Shown in pieces: positions 10,118 to 20,309 of a stretch of 64,000 nucleotides of DNA. Position 1 is the first letter of the stretch. Every line of letters begins with the position of its first letter. Below the pieces are notes generated by a model that worked only from the letters and a program-made list of their open reading frames with translations, made no database searches and was not told the origin of the DNA. The stretch comes from Poa pratensis. Its lineage: Eukaryota; Streptophyta; Magnoliopsida; Poales; Poaceae. The stretch covers positions 18,432,737-18,496,736 of the forward strand of contig CAMZMU010000111.1 in NCBI GenBank assembly GCA_947311845.1, read 5' to 3'. The translations under genes and the position numbers were made by a program.

Positions 10118-11617
10118 TCATGGTGGGTCAACAACACTGAGTTTGGAGAGGAAAAACCCATGCTGCGCGCGAGTCTGTGCCTTCGTGAAGAAATCCGCCA
10201 ACTGTAACTCGGAGGGCACATAGTGAAGAGCAAGAATCTGATCCTGCACAGCAGCACGCACAAAGGAGGCATCCACACCGATGTGCTTGGTGAGCTCATG
10301 CTTCACCGGGTCACGCGCAATGCTGATGGCACCAGTACTGTCTGACAATAGAGAAGTCGGTGCAGCAGCAGAAACACCAAAGTCTGCTAGCAACCATCGC
10401 AACCAGGTCACCTCAGCCGTCAACATAGCCATCGCTCGCAACTCAGCCTCTGCACTGGAGCGGGAAACTGCCTTCTGTTTCTTCGTCTTCCAGGCAATGA
10501 GAGATCCGCCAAGAAAAACACAATAGGCAGACAGGGAGCGGCGATCAGAAGGATCACTGGCCCACGTAGCATCAGAGTAGGCCTGGAGCTGGAGAGAGCT
10601 GGAGCGAGGAAAGAAAAGGCGGCGAGAGATCGTGCCACGAAGATATCGTAGAACACGGAGAAGGTGACTATAGTGGACAGAACTGGGAGCAGATACGAAC
10701 TGACTCAGAATGTGGACAGGATATGATATGTCTGGACGAGTGACAGCCAGATAGACAAGACTCCCAACAAGATGGCGATAGCGTGTCGGGTCTGTGAGGG
10801 GATCACCATCGGTAGCACGAAGCTGAACATTGAGCTCCATAGGAGTCTCAGCAGTGCACTCATCACCAAGAGCGGCGCGAGCAAGAAGATCCTGAATATA
10901 TTTTTCTTGGGAGATGTAGAAGCCATCAGAAGTCGAAGAAACCTCAATCCCAAGAAAATAGCGAAGAGGGCCAAGATCTGACATCAGGAACTGCTCACGG
11001 AGGCGGGCCTTAACAAAGGCAATATACTCAGAGTCATCGCCAGTAATGATCATGTCATCAACATATAAGAGGAGGAGCGTCCGACCACGAGGTGAGGTGT
11101 GGACAAACAGCGCAGGGTCATGGTCGCTAGGCACAAAACCAGCGGCAGTCACCACAGAAGCGAAACGCTCAAACCAGGCGCGAGGGGCTTGTTTAAGGCC
11201 ATAGAGAGAGCGCCGAAGACGGCAAACCATACCATCAGGAACAGAGTACCCCGGTGGTGGCTGCATATAAACCTCCTCACGCAACTCACCATTGAGAAAG
11301 GCATTCTGGACGTCAAGCTGAGACACAGACCAATGACGAACAGAAGCCACAGCGAGAAGAGTGCGAACAGTGGTCATGTGGGCAACAGGAGCGAATGTCT
11401 CATCATAATCGCGTCCCTGCTCCTGCTGAAAGCCACGAGCCACAAGACGAGCTTTGTAACGCTCAAGAGAACCATCGGAGCGAGTCTTGATCTTATAGAC
11501 CCACTTGCAAGTGATGGGACGAACACCGGGAGGAGGGGAAACAAGATCCCATGTGCCAGTGCGCTCAAGTGCAGCAATCTCCTCAGCCATCGCAAGCTGC
11601 CATTCAGACTGAGCCAT
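10118..11617 (-). CDS. Copia reverse transcriptase-RNase H, intact
   Basis: A 499-codon uninterrupted frame covering the whole RT and RNase H of the copia polyprotein. RT landmarks in order are WQLAMAEEIAALERTGTWDLV, CKWVYKIKTRSDGS-ERYKARLVARGF, QLDVQNAFLNGEL, YGLKQAPRAWF, LLLYVDDMIITG and SDLGPLRYFLGIEV. RNase H follows with YSDATWASDPSDRRS, SSAEAELRAMAM and SDSTGAISIARDPVKHELTKHI, and ends with LADFFTKA before the stop, close to the polypurine tract. In an active copia this is the C-terminal part of one gag-pol protein cut by the element's own protease, so the ATG at 11617 is only the first Met of this open stretch. No catalytic residue is obviously lost. Confidence 0.95.
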   Translation of the reverse strand: MAQSEWQLAMAEEIAALERTGTWDLVSPPPGVRPITCKWVYKIKTRSDGSLERYKARLVARGFQQEQGRDYDETFAPVAHMTTVRTLLAVASVRHWSVSQLDVQNAFLNGELREEVYMQPPPGYSVPDGMVCRLRRSLYGLKQAPRAWFERFASVVTAAGFVPSDHDPALFVHTSPRGRTLLLLYVDDMIITGDDSEYIAFVKARLREQFLMSDLGPLRYFLGIEVSSTSDGFYISQEKYIQDLLARAALGDECTAETPMELNVQLRATDGDPLTDPTRYRHLVGSLVYLAVTRPDISYPVHILSQFVSAPSSVHYSHLLRVLRYLRGTISRRLFFPRSSSLQLQAYSDATWASDPSDRRSLSAYCVFLGGSLIAWKTKKQKAVSRSSAEAELRAMAMLTAEVTWLRWLLADFGVSAAAPTSLLSDSTGAISIARDPVKHELTKHIGVDASFVRAAVQDQILALHYVPSELQLADFFTKAQTRAQHGFFLSKLSVVDPP

Positions 11618-11997
11618 GGCATCCCGATAGGAAGTGGGCTCAACAGCAGCAGAAAGACCGTACTGGGAAGGAGAATAGCGATCAGGAGACCGTAAGGAAG
11701 GCGAGAACGAAGGTTATGAACCGGTGTAGACGGGGAAGGTGGCGCCCGGAAGTAGAGGGTATGTCAGAGGAATCATCCACAGCACGAGGACGACGAGTGT
11801 AGTGGAGAGGAAAGGGAGAAAGGGGAGGACACGCCGGAGCGGTAGGTGGAGAGGCAGGTGACGAGGAGGAGAGGAAGAAGGAGGGGAGGGTGGTGTCGGA
11901 GGTGTATCAGAAACGTGGGACTCGGCGGAGGTGGAGGTGGAGGAGGAACATAGGCACAGAGGGAGATGTGTCGGGGAGTATAAGGAAGGAGAGATCG

Positions 11998-13330
11998 TCA
12001 ACTGAAAAAGGAGGTGGTAGGACGCGGATAGTATGGACGAGACTCATCAAAAGTCACATCACGTGAAATACGCAGACGACGACCAACAGGATCCCAACAT
12101 CGGTAACCCTTGTGCTCATCACTGTAGCCAAGAAAGACACACTCAACCGACTGAGCAGTCAGTTTGGTGCGTTCTCGCGGAGCAAGAAGACATAGCACAC
12201 ACACCCAAACAGACGAAGAGCGGAGTAGTCAGGAGAATGACCAGAGAGACGCTCCATAGGAATACCACCCTGTAAGGCAGCCGAAGGCTGGATATTGATA
12301 AGATAGGTGGACGGGAAATAGCCTCAGCCCAAAAGTGGGGAGGAAGAGAGGCGGCGATCATCATCGCACGAGTCGTCTCAAGCAGGTGGCGATGCTTGCG
12401 CTCAGCAACACCATTCTGAGCATGGGCACCAGGACAAGAGAACTGGGCAAGAGTACCCTGCTCGGCAAGAAAACCACGCAACATCTGGGAGATATACTCA
12501 CCAGCCGAGTCAGCACGAAAAACACGGATGGGCGTGGAAAACTGGGTGTGAACCATGGCAGCAAATCGCTTGTATATGGAGAGAACCTCACTGCGAGATT
12601 TCAAAATAGAGCCAAGTATAGCGAGAGAAGTCATCAATAAAAAGAACATAGTAGCGATGACCACCTTTCGAATCGAAGGGAGCAGGACCCCATACATCAG
12701 AATGAACTAAGTCGAAAGGACGCTGAGAGACTGACTCACTCGTAGGATAAGGTAATTGAGTCTGTTTGCCAAGTCTACAACCATTACAATGTAAAGAACA
12801 TCGCCAGAGACAGACCCTAAAACACCTTGGCGCACTAAGAAGACAAGCGAGAGCCACAAATATGACCAAGTCGATGATGCCACTGTTGGAAGGACGCAGA
12901 GAGAGGAGGCAGCAAGAGCATGCGAACTGGCGGGTGGGTGGCAGCGGAAGGAACACGAAGCCAGTCAACCTCCCAAAGGCCCTGAGCCTCATGGCGCCGA
13001 GGGCCAGCTCCAACTAGAGCCTGGGTGCGACGATCCTGAACAGAGCAAGAGTCGGTATCAAGAATGACACGACAACCAGAATCAGTAAGTTGAGCAGAGA
13101 AAAGATTCATGGTAAGACGAGGAACATGAGAAACACTAGGAACAGAGAAAGACGAGTAGAAAGAGTGCCACGACTAGCAACAGGAAGCGGTGTGCCATCG
13201 GCAGTAAGAACATTGACAGGAGAATCAAGAGGTCGAAGAGAAGACAGAGCAGAAGAATCAGAAGACATGTGAAAGGAAGCTCCAGAATCCAGAACCCACG
13301 GAGATGTACCTGACTGTGTAGGCGGTGGTG
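11998..13330 (-). pseudogene. Copia protease and integrase region, frameshifted
   Basis: The protease active site (VLDSGASFHMSS) is at about 13275-13300. The integrase zinc-binding part includes WHHRLGH near 12870 and [11 protein letters not shown] near 12790. The catalytic core has [20 protein letters not shown] and the [12 protein letters not shown]lu region, then the conserved [15 protein letters not shown] segment near 12100. These pieces fall in at least four frames. Two of the breaks (near 13150 and 12835) rejoin if one T is restored in a T run. If those are sequencing errors the element may have an intact polyprotein. Confidence 0.85.
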
Positions 13331-14457
13331 GCGAGTAGCAGTAGTGGAAGCAGTCAGCGAGGCAACGGTGCCCGTCGAAGAAGAGCCAGAGGAAGCCAGC
13401 ATACGCTTGAGCTGGGCAATATCCTGGGCAGTGAAGGACTGTGCAGACGGAGGCGCACGAACCGCAGGAGAGGAGCGACCCATGTCACGCTGCTTCTTGA
13501 AACAATCAGACTCTGGATGGCCCGGCTTCTTGCAGTAGTCGCAGAACATGTGAGAGCGCCGACCCCCCCCCCTGCAGAGGGCCGCCGCCCACCCCCCGTG
13601 AAGGAGTGGGTAGTAGCGGTGGAACAGACGACACCGGAGCACGGGCAGCAAGCACAGTGGGAACCACAAGCAGCCCAGCAGAACGGAGCCGAGTCTCCTC
13701 AGCGCGAAGCTCTGCAAGTACCTCTGAGATGGGAACACGTCGACCACGGGCAAGCAAGTGTGCACGCCGAGGCTCAAACTCGGGACGCAGGCGAGACAAG
13801 AACTCATGGACACGCTGAAACTCCAAATCTGACCTCACTGTCTGACAGCAGCGACAAGTACCACAAACAACAGTCCGCAGAGAGTCAAGCTGACGCCAGA
13901 TGGCAGAACACTGTGTGTAGAACGCATCCACAGTGAGTCACCCTGCTGAAGATCATGCTCCTGACGGACCACAGATAGGTAGAGAGCATCACCCGAGGGC
14001 TGATAGCGCTGACAAAGGTAAGTCCACATAGCAGCAGAAGTGCCTAATCCCATGAACTCAGAAGCAAACTGAGGCAGAACACTAGCAGTGAGGACAGCAG
14101 CAGCACGAGCATCATCATTGCACCACTGAGTGTAAACAGACAGAGCATCCCGATAAGTAGAGAGAGAGTCCGAGTAATCCGATACCTGCTGGTCATAGGC
14201 TTTAACTGCAAGATCATCAGCATTCTTGGCGGCAGCACGATCAGCCTCAGAAGCATCAGCGGCAAGAGCGGTGGCACCGGTGGAGTAGGAGCCACAGGAG
14301 CAACGGGGCACGGCGGACAGGAGACCTCGCCAGAGAGAACGCCCCACAACAGGAGGCCGCGCATGTGGATGCGCATAAAGCCCACAAACTCGGCGTAGTT
14401 GGTGCCATCAAAGATCACAGAGCACCGGGGAACAGCAACATAGCCCGAAGAGGACAT
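13331..14457 (-). pseudogene. Copia gag with CCHC zinc knuckle, frameshifted
   Basis: Gag starts at ATG 14457 (MSSSGYVAVPRCSVIFDG), passes through a gag_2/UBN2-type domain (WTYLCQRYQP, FLSRLRPEFEPRRAHLL) and carries one nucleocapsid knuckle, CDYCKKPGHPESDC (about 13502-13543). The coding sequence switches frame at about 14290, 13940 and 13570. The last shift is beside a run of ten Cs (about 13562-13571). Confidence 0.85.
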
Positions 14458-15139
14458 CGCAGGCTTTCTGAATTTTTTTTTCACTATCCGAAACAGAGGC
14501 CGGTCAAAACCGGCGGGCGACCGGGCGATGGCCCGAGGAAACCGGACCAGAGGCCGGCCTGTGCCGGTCTGAAGGCCGGCCCACCAACAGAGGCAGCCGG
14601 ACCTGGGGCCGGACTATGCCGGGCGGGCGACCGGATCAAGCACGCGAGCGACGAATCGAGCCAGCCCCGAGCTCACCTGCTACGGGAGAGCTCACCGGCT
14701 CGGAGAGGCCAGGGAGATGGCCGGGGCTCGATGGGGCGGAGGAGAGGCCGGGGAGATGGCCGGGGCTCGATGGGGCGGAGGAGAGGATGGGGCGGCGGCC
14801 GCGACGGACAGGGGCGGCGGCGGCCGCAACAGGCAAGAGCAGCAGCGGCCGCAGGCCGCGACGGGGAGGAGAAGCGACGGCCGGCCGGAGTGGCTGCGGC
14901 AGCAGGCCACGGCGGGGCAGGTCGGCGGAGACCGGCCGGAGTAGGGCAGCGGAGCGGCGGCTGTGGTGTGCGGCAGGCCGGGACGGCAGCGCGCAGGCCG
15001 GGATGGCGGCGCGGCAGGCCGGGGACGACGGCCGGAAGCGGCGGCGGCGACGCTGCAGGCCGGTGACGGCGGCAGCGGCGCGGCAGGCCGGCGACGGTGG
15101 AGTTGCTCCGGTGGGTGCGGGAGGAGGAGAGCAACCGTG
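14458..15139 (-). other. GC-rich leader of the short-LTR copia, with 39-bp tandem repeat
   Basis: About 680 bases lie between the primer-binding site and the gag ATG. They are strongly GC-rich and full of GGCCGG/CGGCGG motifs. A 39-bp unit starting GGCCGGGGCTCGATGG is repeated at 14719 and 14758. Long ORFs here on both strands follow from the base composition and have no recognisable domain. The region may supply promoter or packaging functions absent from a 97-bp LTR; this is inference. Confidence 0.7.
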
Positions 15140-15151
15140 GCTCTGATACCA
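15140..15151 (-). other. Copia primer-binding site
   Basis: Minus-strand TGGTATCAGAGCC (plus-strand GGCTCTGATACCA) directly adjoins the LTR at 15152: initiator tRNA-Met type, as in most plant copia elements. Confidence 0.88.
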
Positions 15152-15248
15152 TGTCACGCAATGAGCAACTGTATTCAACAGGGGCCAAAGGCCAGGTACA
15201 TATACATGTATACATGTGTGTGATGAACAGTAACCTATACATCTAACA
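15152..15248 (-). repeat. 5' LTR of the short-LTR copia
   Basis: 97 bp, 96/97 identical to the other LTR. The right flank GTGTG (15249-15253) matches the left flank exactly. Such a short LTR must hold the whole promoter and polyadenylation function, or share it with the adjacent leader. Confidence 0.93.
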
Positions 15249-15253
15249 GTGTG

Positions 15254-17713
15254 TTGCTCTGGAACGATATGCGTTGGCATTGGCCCGTCGAGGGTGCAAC
15301 TCTTTCACTGTGCGTGTATAGGCGCGGTGATTCCGCCATCTGATGGTAGCTCTGAACTTCTGGTTTTCTGGAGGGTAGCAGCAGACGGCCTGCAGCCAGC
15401 TTGTGCATCTTTCCACCAGGTACTCAGCTTGTGTTAACAATGGGAACCATTGATGTCCATCTTCGTAATGCTTCGTCGGTGCCACCGGCAACTGTGATGT
15501 TAACGGGTTGCTTCTGCATAGTCGCATCAGAACCTAAGGCGTAAGTTGCTTGCTGACAAAACAACAGCTTCGTCAACCGTGATCATTACATATGCAGGGA
15601 AACGGATGGGCAGCAGACCTAGTGTGGTTCAAGACATTAGTGTGCCACAGTTATGACTTGTGATAAATTTCGATAAAGACTCAAGTCTATGACATGTGAG
15701 CACCACCGAGCAAAAGAGAATAAAGTGAAGTACGCCACGACAGAAAACAACAAACCACGCACTGACCTAAGAAATTGTCGAGATCTCGCAAGATTTTGAT
15801 TCGACTTCATCTAAAGAGAAGGTTCGGAATTATTTTAGGGAATTTATTTTGTAGATTATTTTCTTAAGAATGCAGAGGTTTTGAAGTTTTTTTTTTTTTG
15901 AGACCATTCAATGGTTTGAAGTTTAGTACAATAAAAACACGGGCCAAATTTCCAATTTAAAAATGGCCTTGTGAGCCCGGAAGCCAGCCCACCTAGCTGC
16001 CGTGAGGCACCACATGGCTTTGCGGCTATCGCAGACGGCCCAAATACGGCCTGCTGTTGTCATTCAATTCCCGGCCTGCTGGTGTGAAAACGGAAGTACT
16101 GCCCGCCCCGCCAACAACGATCGAAGCCTACCATGTAGCGGTGGCCGCCCGCTAACAACGATCGAAGCCTAACAGGCGATGAATTACTCAGAGGTGAGGT
16201 GACAAGAGTAGGTGCGATCATAGTCACATTTCGAAAAAAGGTACGATTATAGTCAAAACTAAATTCCAACGAGAAAACTAGCAGAAAAAAGGCTCCAACT
16301 AGACAAATTTCTTTCCCCGGTGATCCTAATTGGCTCCCGTTTTCCTTGATTGGCGTCTAAGAGAAACAAAAAACAAGCTAGCGCGCATGCCGAACGATCC
16401 GAGACTTCCATGCATGTTTTGCCCTGAATTTATCTTCCTCGATCGATAACCTTGCTGGCGTGTAGCTTTTGTTGTTCGAAGTCACCTAATTCCTAGCTCC
16501 AAGTTAGATTCATCATTCATGTGTCGCCATCAACTTTAAGCTGACGATCAACGGAAACAACGAAGGCGCATTAGCTAAACTGCCGAAAAGATTCAGACAT
16601 GCACGTACGTACGGCAACGGCCAGACAGAACCGCGCCCGAGGACCAACGAGCTAGAGAGATTAACAAACTAACCGCTGGAGCGAGCTGGCTTCCAGAAAC
16701 TCTCGCGATCGAGACATGCATACGCGTCGACCAACCTGGGCTCTGCTCCTCGTCGCTCTTGGCCGAACTGTTCGCCGGCCGGTTTGGAGTTTACGCTCGC
16801 GCCGCCAGGGTGCACCCTTCAAACAGCGCACCTGGCACCATGATCGTGAGATGGCCGTCGTGGCGACACGCCGGAGCGAACGGATGGCCGTGGCTGCTCG
16901 CGAGCACCGGCCGGCCGGACCCCACTAGCTAGGAATGGACCGGCCGGCGTACTGCGCCAATACCCGTGGCGTGGGAGTCCTTGTCTTCCCGTGGCCCAGA
17001 CGGCTACGGCTACGTGCAAGCTGTGGCTGCCGTTTCGTGCGGGTCTCGGCTAGCTCGGGTGGGCACGCCGCCGCTAGCTAGCGTGCGCAGCGCAGGCTGG
17101 GCCGATAGCGTGTGGACCGAAGCCGGACACGGCCAAGCCGACCTCTGTACGTGTGTCCTTGCTTCACCGCGCCGGTGAGTGGTACGTGCGGACGCATGGG
17201 CGCATGGCAGGGTCACCTCCTCGTCTGAACTGAACCCCGCGTCAAGTGGCGTTGAGAAAGACGTCCTTGTAGTTCTGCAGGCACAGGTCGACAGTTTACA
17301 AGTTCATACCAGGATCGATATTCAGTCGCTCGCGCGCGTAAATGACTTCCTTGCCAACAATCGATTTTACAAACTTATTTATATATATGAAACAAAAAGG
17401 AATATTATTCACATCAATGTAATAATCTATTATGTGCTGCAAATATCAATGTCATCATATATTCACATGTTGAAACTAAAAGTGTTCTCGATCCGCATTA
17501 AGTGAGAACAAAGAGATACCTTGTGCCTACCGAAACAATAAATTGCCGAAAAAACTCAACAATCATATATGGTTATATGGCATATTTATAAACATCAGTC
17601 TCACACTGTTAGTAGTGGTGGAAAGAGACTAAACATATATATAATGGATTTTCTTTCATGCTTCCTTGTAGCATCAAAGGTGTTGCAGATGTTAATGCTA
17701 GATAAGGTGCTTT
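15254..17713. other. Intergenic; no gene recognised
   Basis: No ORF here resembles a known protein. 15254-15540 is moderately GC-rich and may be the other half of the sequence into which the copia inserted. ACAACGATCGAAGCCTA is repeated at about 16112 and 16158. 16.6-17.2 kb is CpG-rich. A miniature poly(T) insertion is at 15880-15924. Confidence 0.5.
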
Positions 17714-17736
17714 TTATGAGGATTTATGCATGTAAC

Positions 17737-17984
17737 TGTCACGACCCCTTGTGCCTGCTACAACTACCACCACATCGACAAGCACTACACCAACACAGGC
17801 CGACACGAAGAATGGGTCAACCCTCTGGAAAGGAGCCCGCTCAGGAGGTCCAACCCACGGTACCAGTGAGGACCAGACACATGTTCCCTCCATCGCTATT
17901 TAACCCTAGTCTCGGGATTGGAGCCAGGCATCGAAGAAGAGAAACCTGAATGGCGGCGACGGCTCTCTCCCTGAATCCCCTACA
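17737..17984 (+). mobile_element. Solo LTR, 248 bp
   Basis: Starts TGTCACGACC, ends CCCCTACA, and is flanked by GTAAC on both sides (17732-17736 and 17985-17989). No internal retroelement sequence is present, so this is a solo LTR left by unequal recombination. A TATA-like CTATTTAACCC is at about 17895. The family is unassigned; orientation is arbitrary as termini are TG...CA. Confidence 0.85.
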
Positions 17985-18177
17985 GTAACAAGATGACATG
18001 TGATGATGGATCTTTGATTCCACATTTTTTAGAGAGAGAAGTGCACTCTCCTGCCACTCAGGGGCCATATTTGTTTTATTTGTCTAAAGGTTAGGTTTGG
18101 CCAAATGGAACATGTATCATCTCATGTGAACTAGTGGTTTATTTTGCATTCTGATTCTAAAGGGTAAGGGGCTTTTG

Positions 18178-18202
18178 CCCCCCCCCCCCCCCCCCCCCCC
18201 CC
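18178..18202 (+). repeat. Poly-C tract, 25 bases
   Basis: A run of 25 Cs followed by six As. It lies in the predicted intron between blocks B and C of the unidentified minus-strand gene. Confidence 0.9.
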
Positions 18203-18612
18203 AAAAAATAGAAGAAATTTGAGTGTATTTGTTTTGAAAACTTACCAGGGTATGAAAATGCTCATTTTCATCATCAATCATGTGGACAAAGAACTGCATG
18301 TCACTTCTTTTCTCATAGAAATTTCCATCTTCCAGGTCCTGATGATGTTCTACCGCAACTGTCTTGCGGATTCCAAAGTTGATCAGAGCCATCTCCATTT
18401 CAGATATACCTCTGATGTTTGAGAAAACAGTCTTCTGATGAGCCTCTCTAATTGGGGGTAACATTTCATTCAACACTGCACACATTGAAGATAAGCAGTT
18501 AAGTAATTGAGTTCACTTCATTGAATTTTACTAAACACTGGACATTTGCAACTCTTGGTTTTTAACAGCTAAATCTTATATCTTACCAGGATTTGCAAAC
18601 TCTGGGTTTATC

Positions 18613-20200
18613 TACCCTTCCATTGTCTCCATCTAAAGATATAAACGGTGAGACCCATTGAGCGCACCATAGCAATTTGAGCTTTCTGGCCGTCCGATCT
18701 CTTCCGCTCCGCACCTCCGCACCGTCCGATCCCCGCCGGTTCCTGGAGTCGACATGAATAGGGATTCGCAAAGTCGCTAACCGTACCAACCTTCATGCAC
18801 CCACTCTCGCTGACGCCCTCACACTTAAATCGACAAGACATTAAACTAACCTTGACTTCGCTCAGTCACGTCCACTGGCAGCACCGGGACTGGGGGACAC
18901 GCAGCCACCTCCGACCTCTCAGGCAAACTATTGGGCCCGCCGCCTCCGTAGGACTCAAGCAAGTACTACGAATCCAAGGCCAGCGCATCTACGATTAGAG
19001 ACATCGAATTATGCCGTGGAGACTCGCTCAATGACATGAGGAGTCCGAAGCAAAGGATCCCTTGCGCCTACTGATTTCTACGTTTTTGGTTGCAATAAAT
19101 TTCAAGTATCGGGACATCGATCCTATTCCTGCAGTAGTTCTATCCATGTGCTTTTCAAATCCGCAAAACTAAAGAGGCCCTAAGTAGGAGCTAAGCTAGC
19201 ATATCAGCCCTAAGGGCATGTGCATTAGTTCAGACTCCTGGTGTCTGCAGTAGCCTTCCACGTCACCTCTAGACATCCGTAAAAACACCTTCTACGACAG
19301 GTTGTAGGTTTTGCTATTTGTAGTTCCGGATAATTTTGACCATCAACTCGCAACAACAGGTCTTCGTTCAGATCCATCGGTTCAGGATACGGCGGTTCGG
19401 CCGCAAACAGTACATTTCGAGACACCCGAGCGTACAACGGTAAAAGGCTGTCGATAACATGCTATTTTCTCGGGATATCGACCGTCTCGTGAATTACCGA
19501 CGCCCTCCTTCCCTCTCCTGGTAAGCTATACAGACAGCTGACGGTGGACTATTGTACATGCCTTACGTAGGAACTACTCCCTCCGATCGCTTTTGATTGC
19601 CGCAGACATATATCTAGCTTAGTCTAAACTGGAGGTAGTACTCCCTCCGTTCCTAAATATAAGATGTTTTAGCTTTTATCCACATGCACATGTATTTAGA
19701 TTTATCTGGACATGTTTTAATGTGTATGTACACTCATTTAGATTTGTATCTCGCAAAACATGTGATCTAGATAGAACATCTTATATGTGGAACGGAGGGA
19801 GTACTAATTAACAGGACTACGTCAAAAACCATCACACACCATGCATGCAACTACGCTGTAAACCGTTGTCCGTGCCCCCAGATAGGCAGTTGCTGATACG
19901 ATACGAGCACTCCCCCCGTTGGTTGACCTGAGTGTCTGACACGTAGTTGAATTCAGACAAATGCAAAGTCGTCCACCTCGGCCGGTCGGCCCCATTGGCA
20001 CTCCTGCCAGCCTGCTGCTCTAGAACACCTGGATGGTCGACAGTCAAACGGTGCCAGGTAACGCGCACCTGGCCCGCTGCTCTTCCTCCCGCCATACCCG
20101 GCACTCTCTTCCTTCGGCTTCAACTCGCACGAAGCCTACCTCGTCGAAACAACACATAAACCAGCTCAACACGCTGCGATTTTCTTCACTCGCCTCCTCC
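18613..20200. other. Intergenic upstream of the RING gene
   Basis: Contains an intact Stowaway MITE (19641-19801) and, just before it, a truncated Stowaway end (about 19574, ACTCCCTCCGATCG). No coding sequence is recognised. The last 200 bases form the RING gene promoter. Confidence 0.5.
19641..19801. mobile_element. Stowaway (mariner-type) MITE, 161 bp
   Basis: Terminal inverted repeats CTCCCTCCGTTCC and GGAACGGAGGGAG, flanked by TA on both sides (19639-19640, 19802-19803). Internal ATATAAGATG and CATCTTATAT extend the foldback. This is the classic grass Stowaway structure. Confidence 0.93.
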
Positions 20201-20203
20201 ACC

Positions 20204-20211
20204 TCTATATA
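20204..20211 (+). promoter_or_regulatory. TATA box of the RING-H2 gene
   Basis: CTATATAG sits about 100 bases before the ATG at 20310, after a pyrimidine-rich stretch. A transcription start near 20235-20245 would follow. Confidence 0.65.
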
Positions 20212-20309
20212 GCCTGACTCCACAGTCCACACTGCATGCGCAGACCAGCCGGAGTAATAACACTGTGCATCGGAGTTCGGAAGTGCAGTTAGGCGAGCTA
20301 GCTAGTAAG

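Larger units (their letters stand above)
10009..15248 (-). mobile_element. Complete copia (Ty1) retrotransposon with 97-bp LTRs
   Basis: Two 97-bp direct repeats (10009-10105 and 15152-15248) differ at one site and are flanked by GTGTG on both sides (10004-10008 and 15249-15253). The primer-binding site TGGTATCAGAGCC (minus strand) abuts the right LTR and a purine tract (GAGAGGGG) abuts the left LTR. Inside, in minus-strand order, come a GC-rich leader, gag with CCHC knuckle, protease, integrase, RT and RNase H, which is copia order. RT/RNase H is one intact ORF, but gag, protease and integrase are broken by several single-base shifts. Element length is 5,240 bp. Confidence 0.95.
17714..18612 (-). 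pseudogene. Small spliced gene or gene fragment of unknown function
   Basis: Three exon-like blocks join in frame on the minus strand. Block A ends at 18587 before GTAAGATA. Block B is 18475-18246, with acceptor TGTGTGCAG and donor GTAAGTTT, and encodes NEMLPPIREAHQKTVF through IDDENEHFHTL. Block C starts at 18056 after CCCCTGAG and encodes WQESALLSLKNVESKIHHH. The A-B intron is only about 111 bp. In block C a 248-bp solo LTR is inserted; without it the frame runs on to TAA at 17714-17716. I do not recognise the protein. The intron after block B contains a run of 25 G/C. The 5' exons are not identified, so it may be a partial gene copy. Confidence 0.5.

Noticed and set aside
14616..15280. Several 170-230 codon ORFs on both strands in the copia leader
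   Set aside because: They follow from GGC/CCG-rich sequence between the primer-binding site and gag. They have no domains and overlap an LTR and the primer site.
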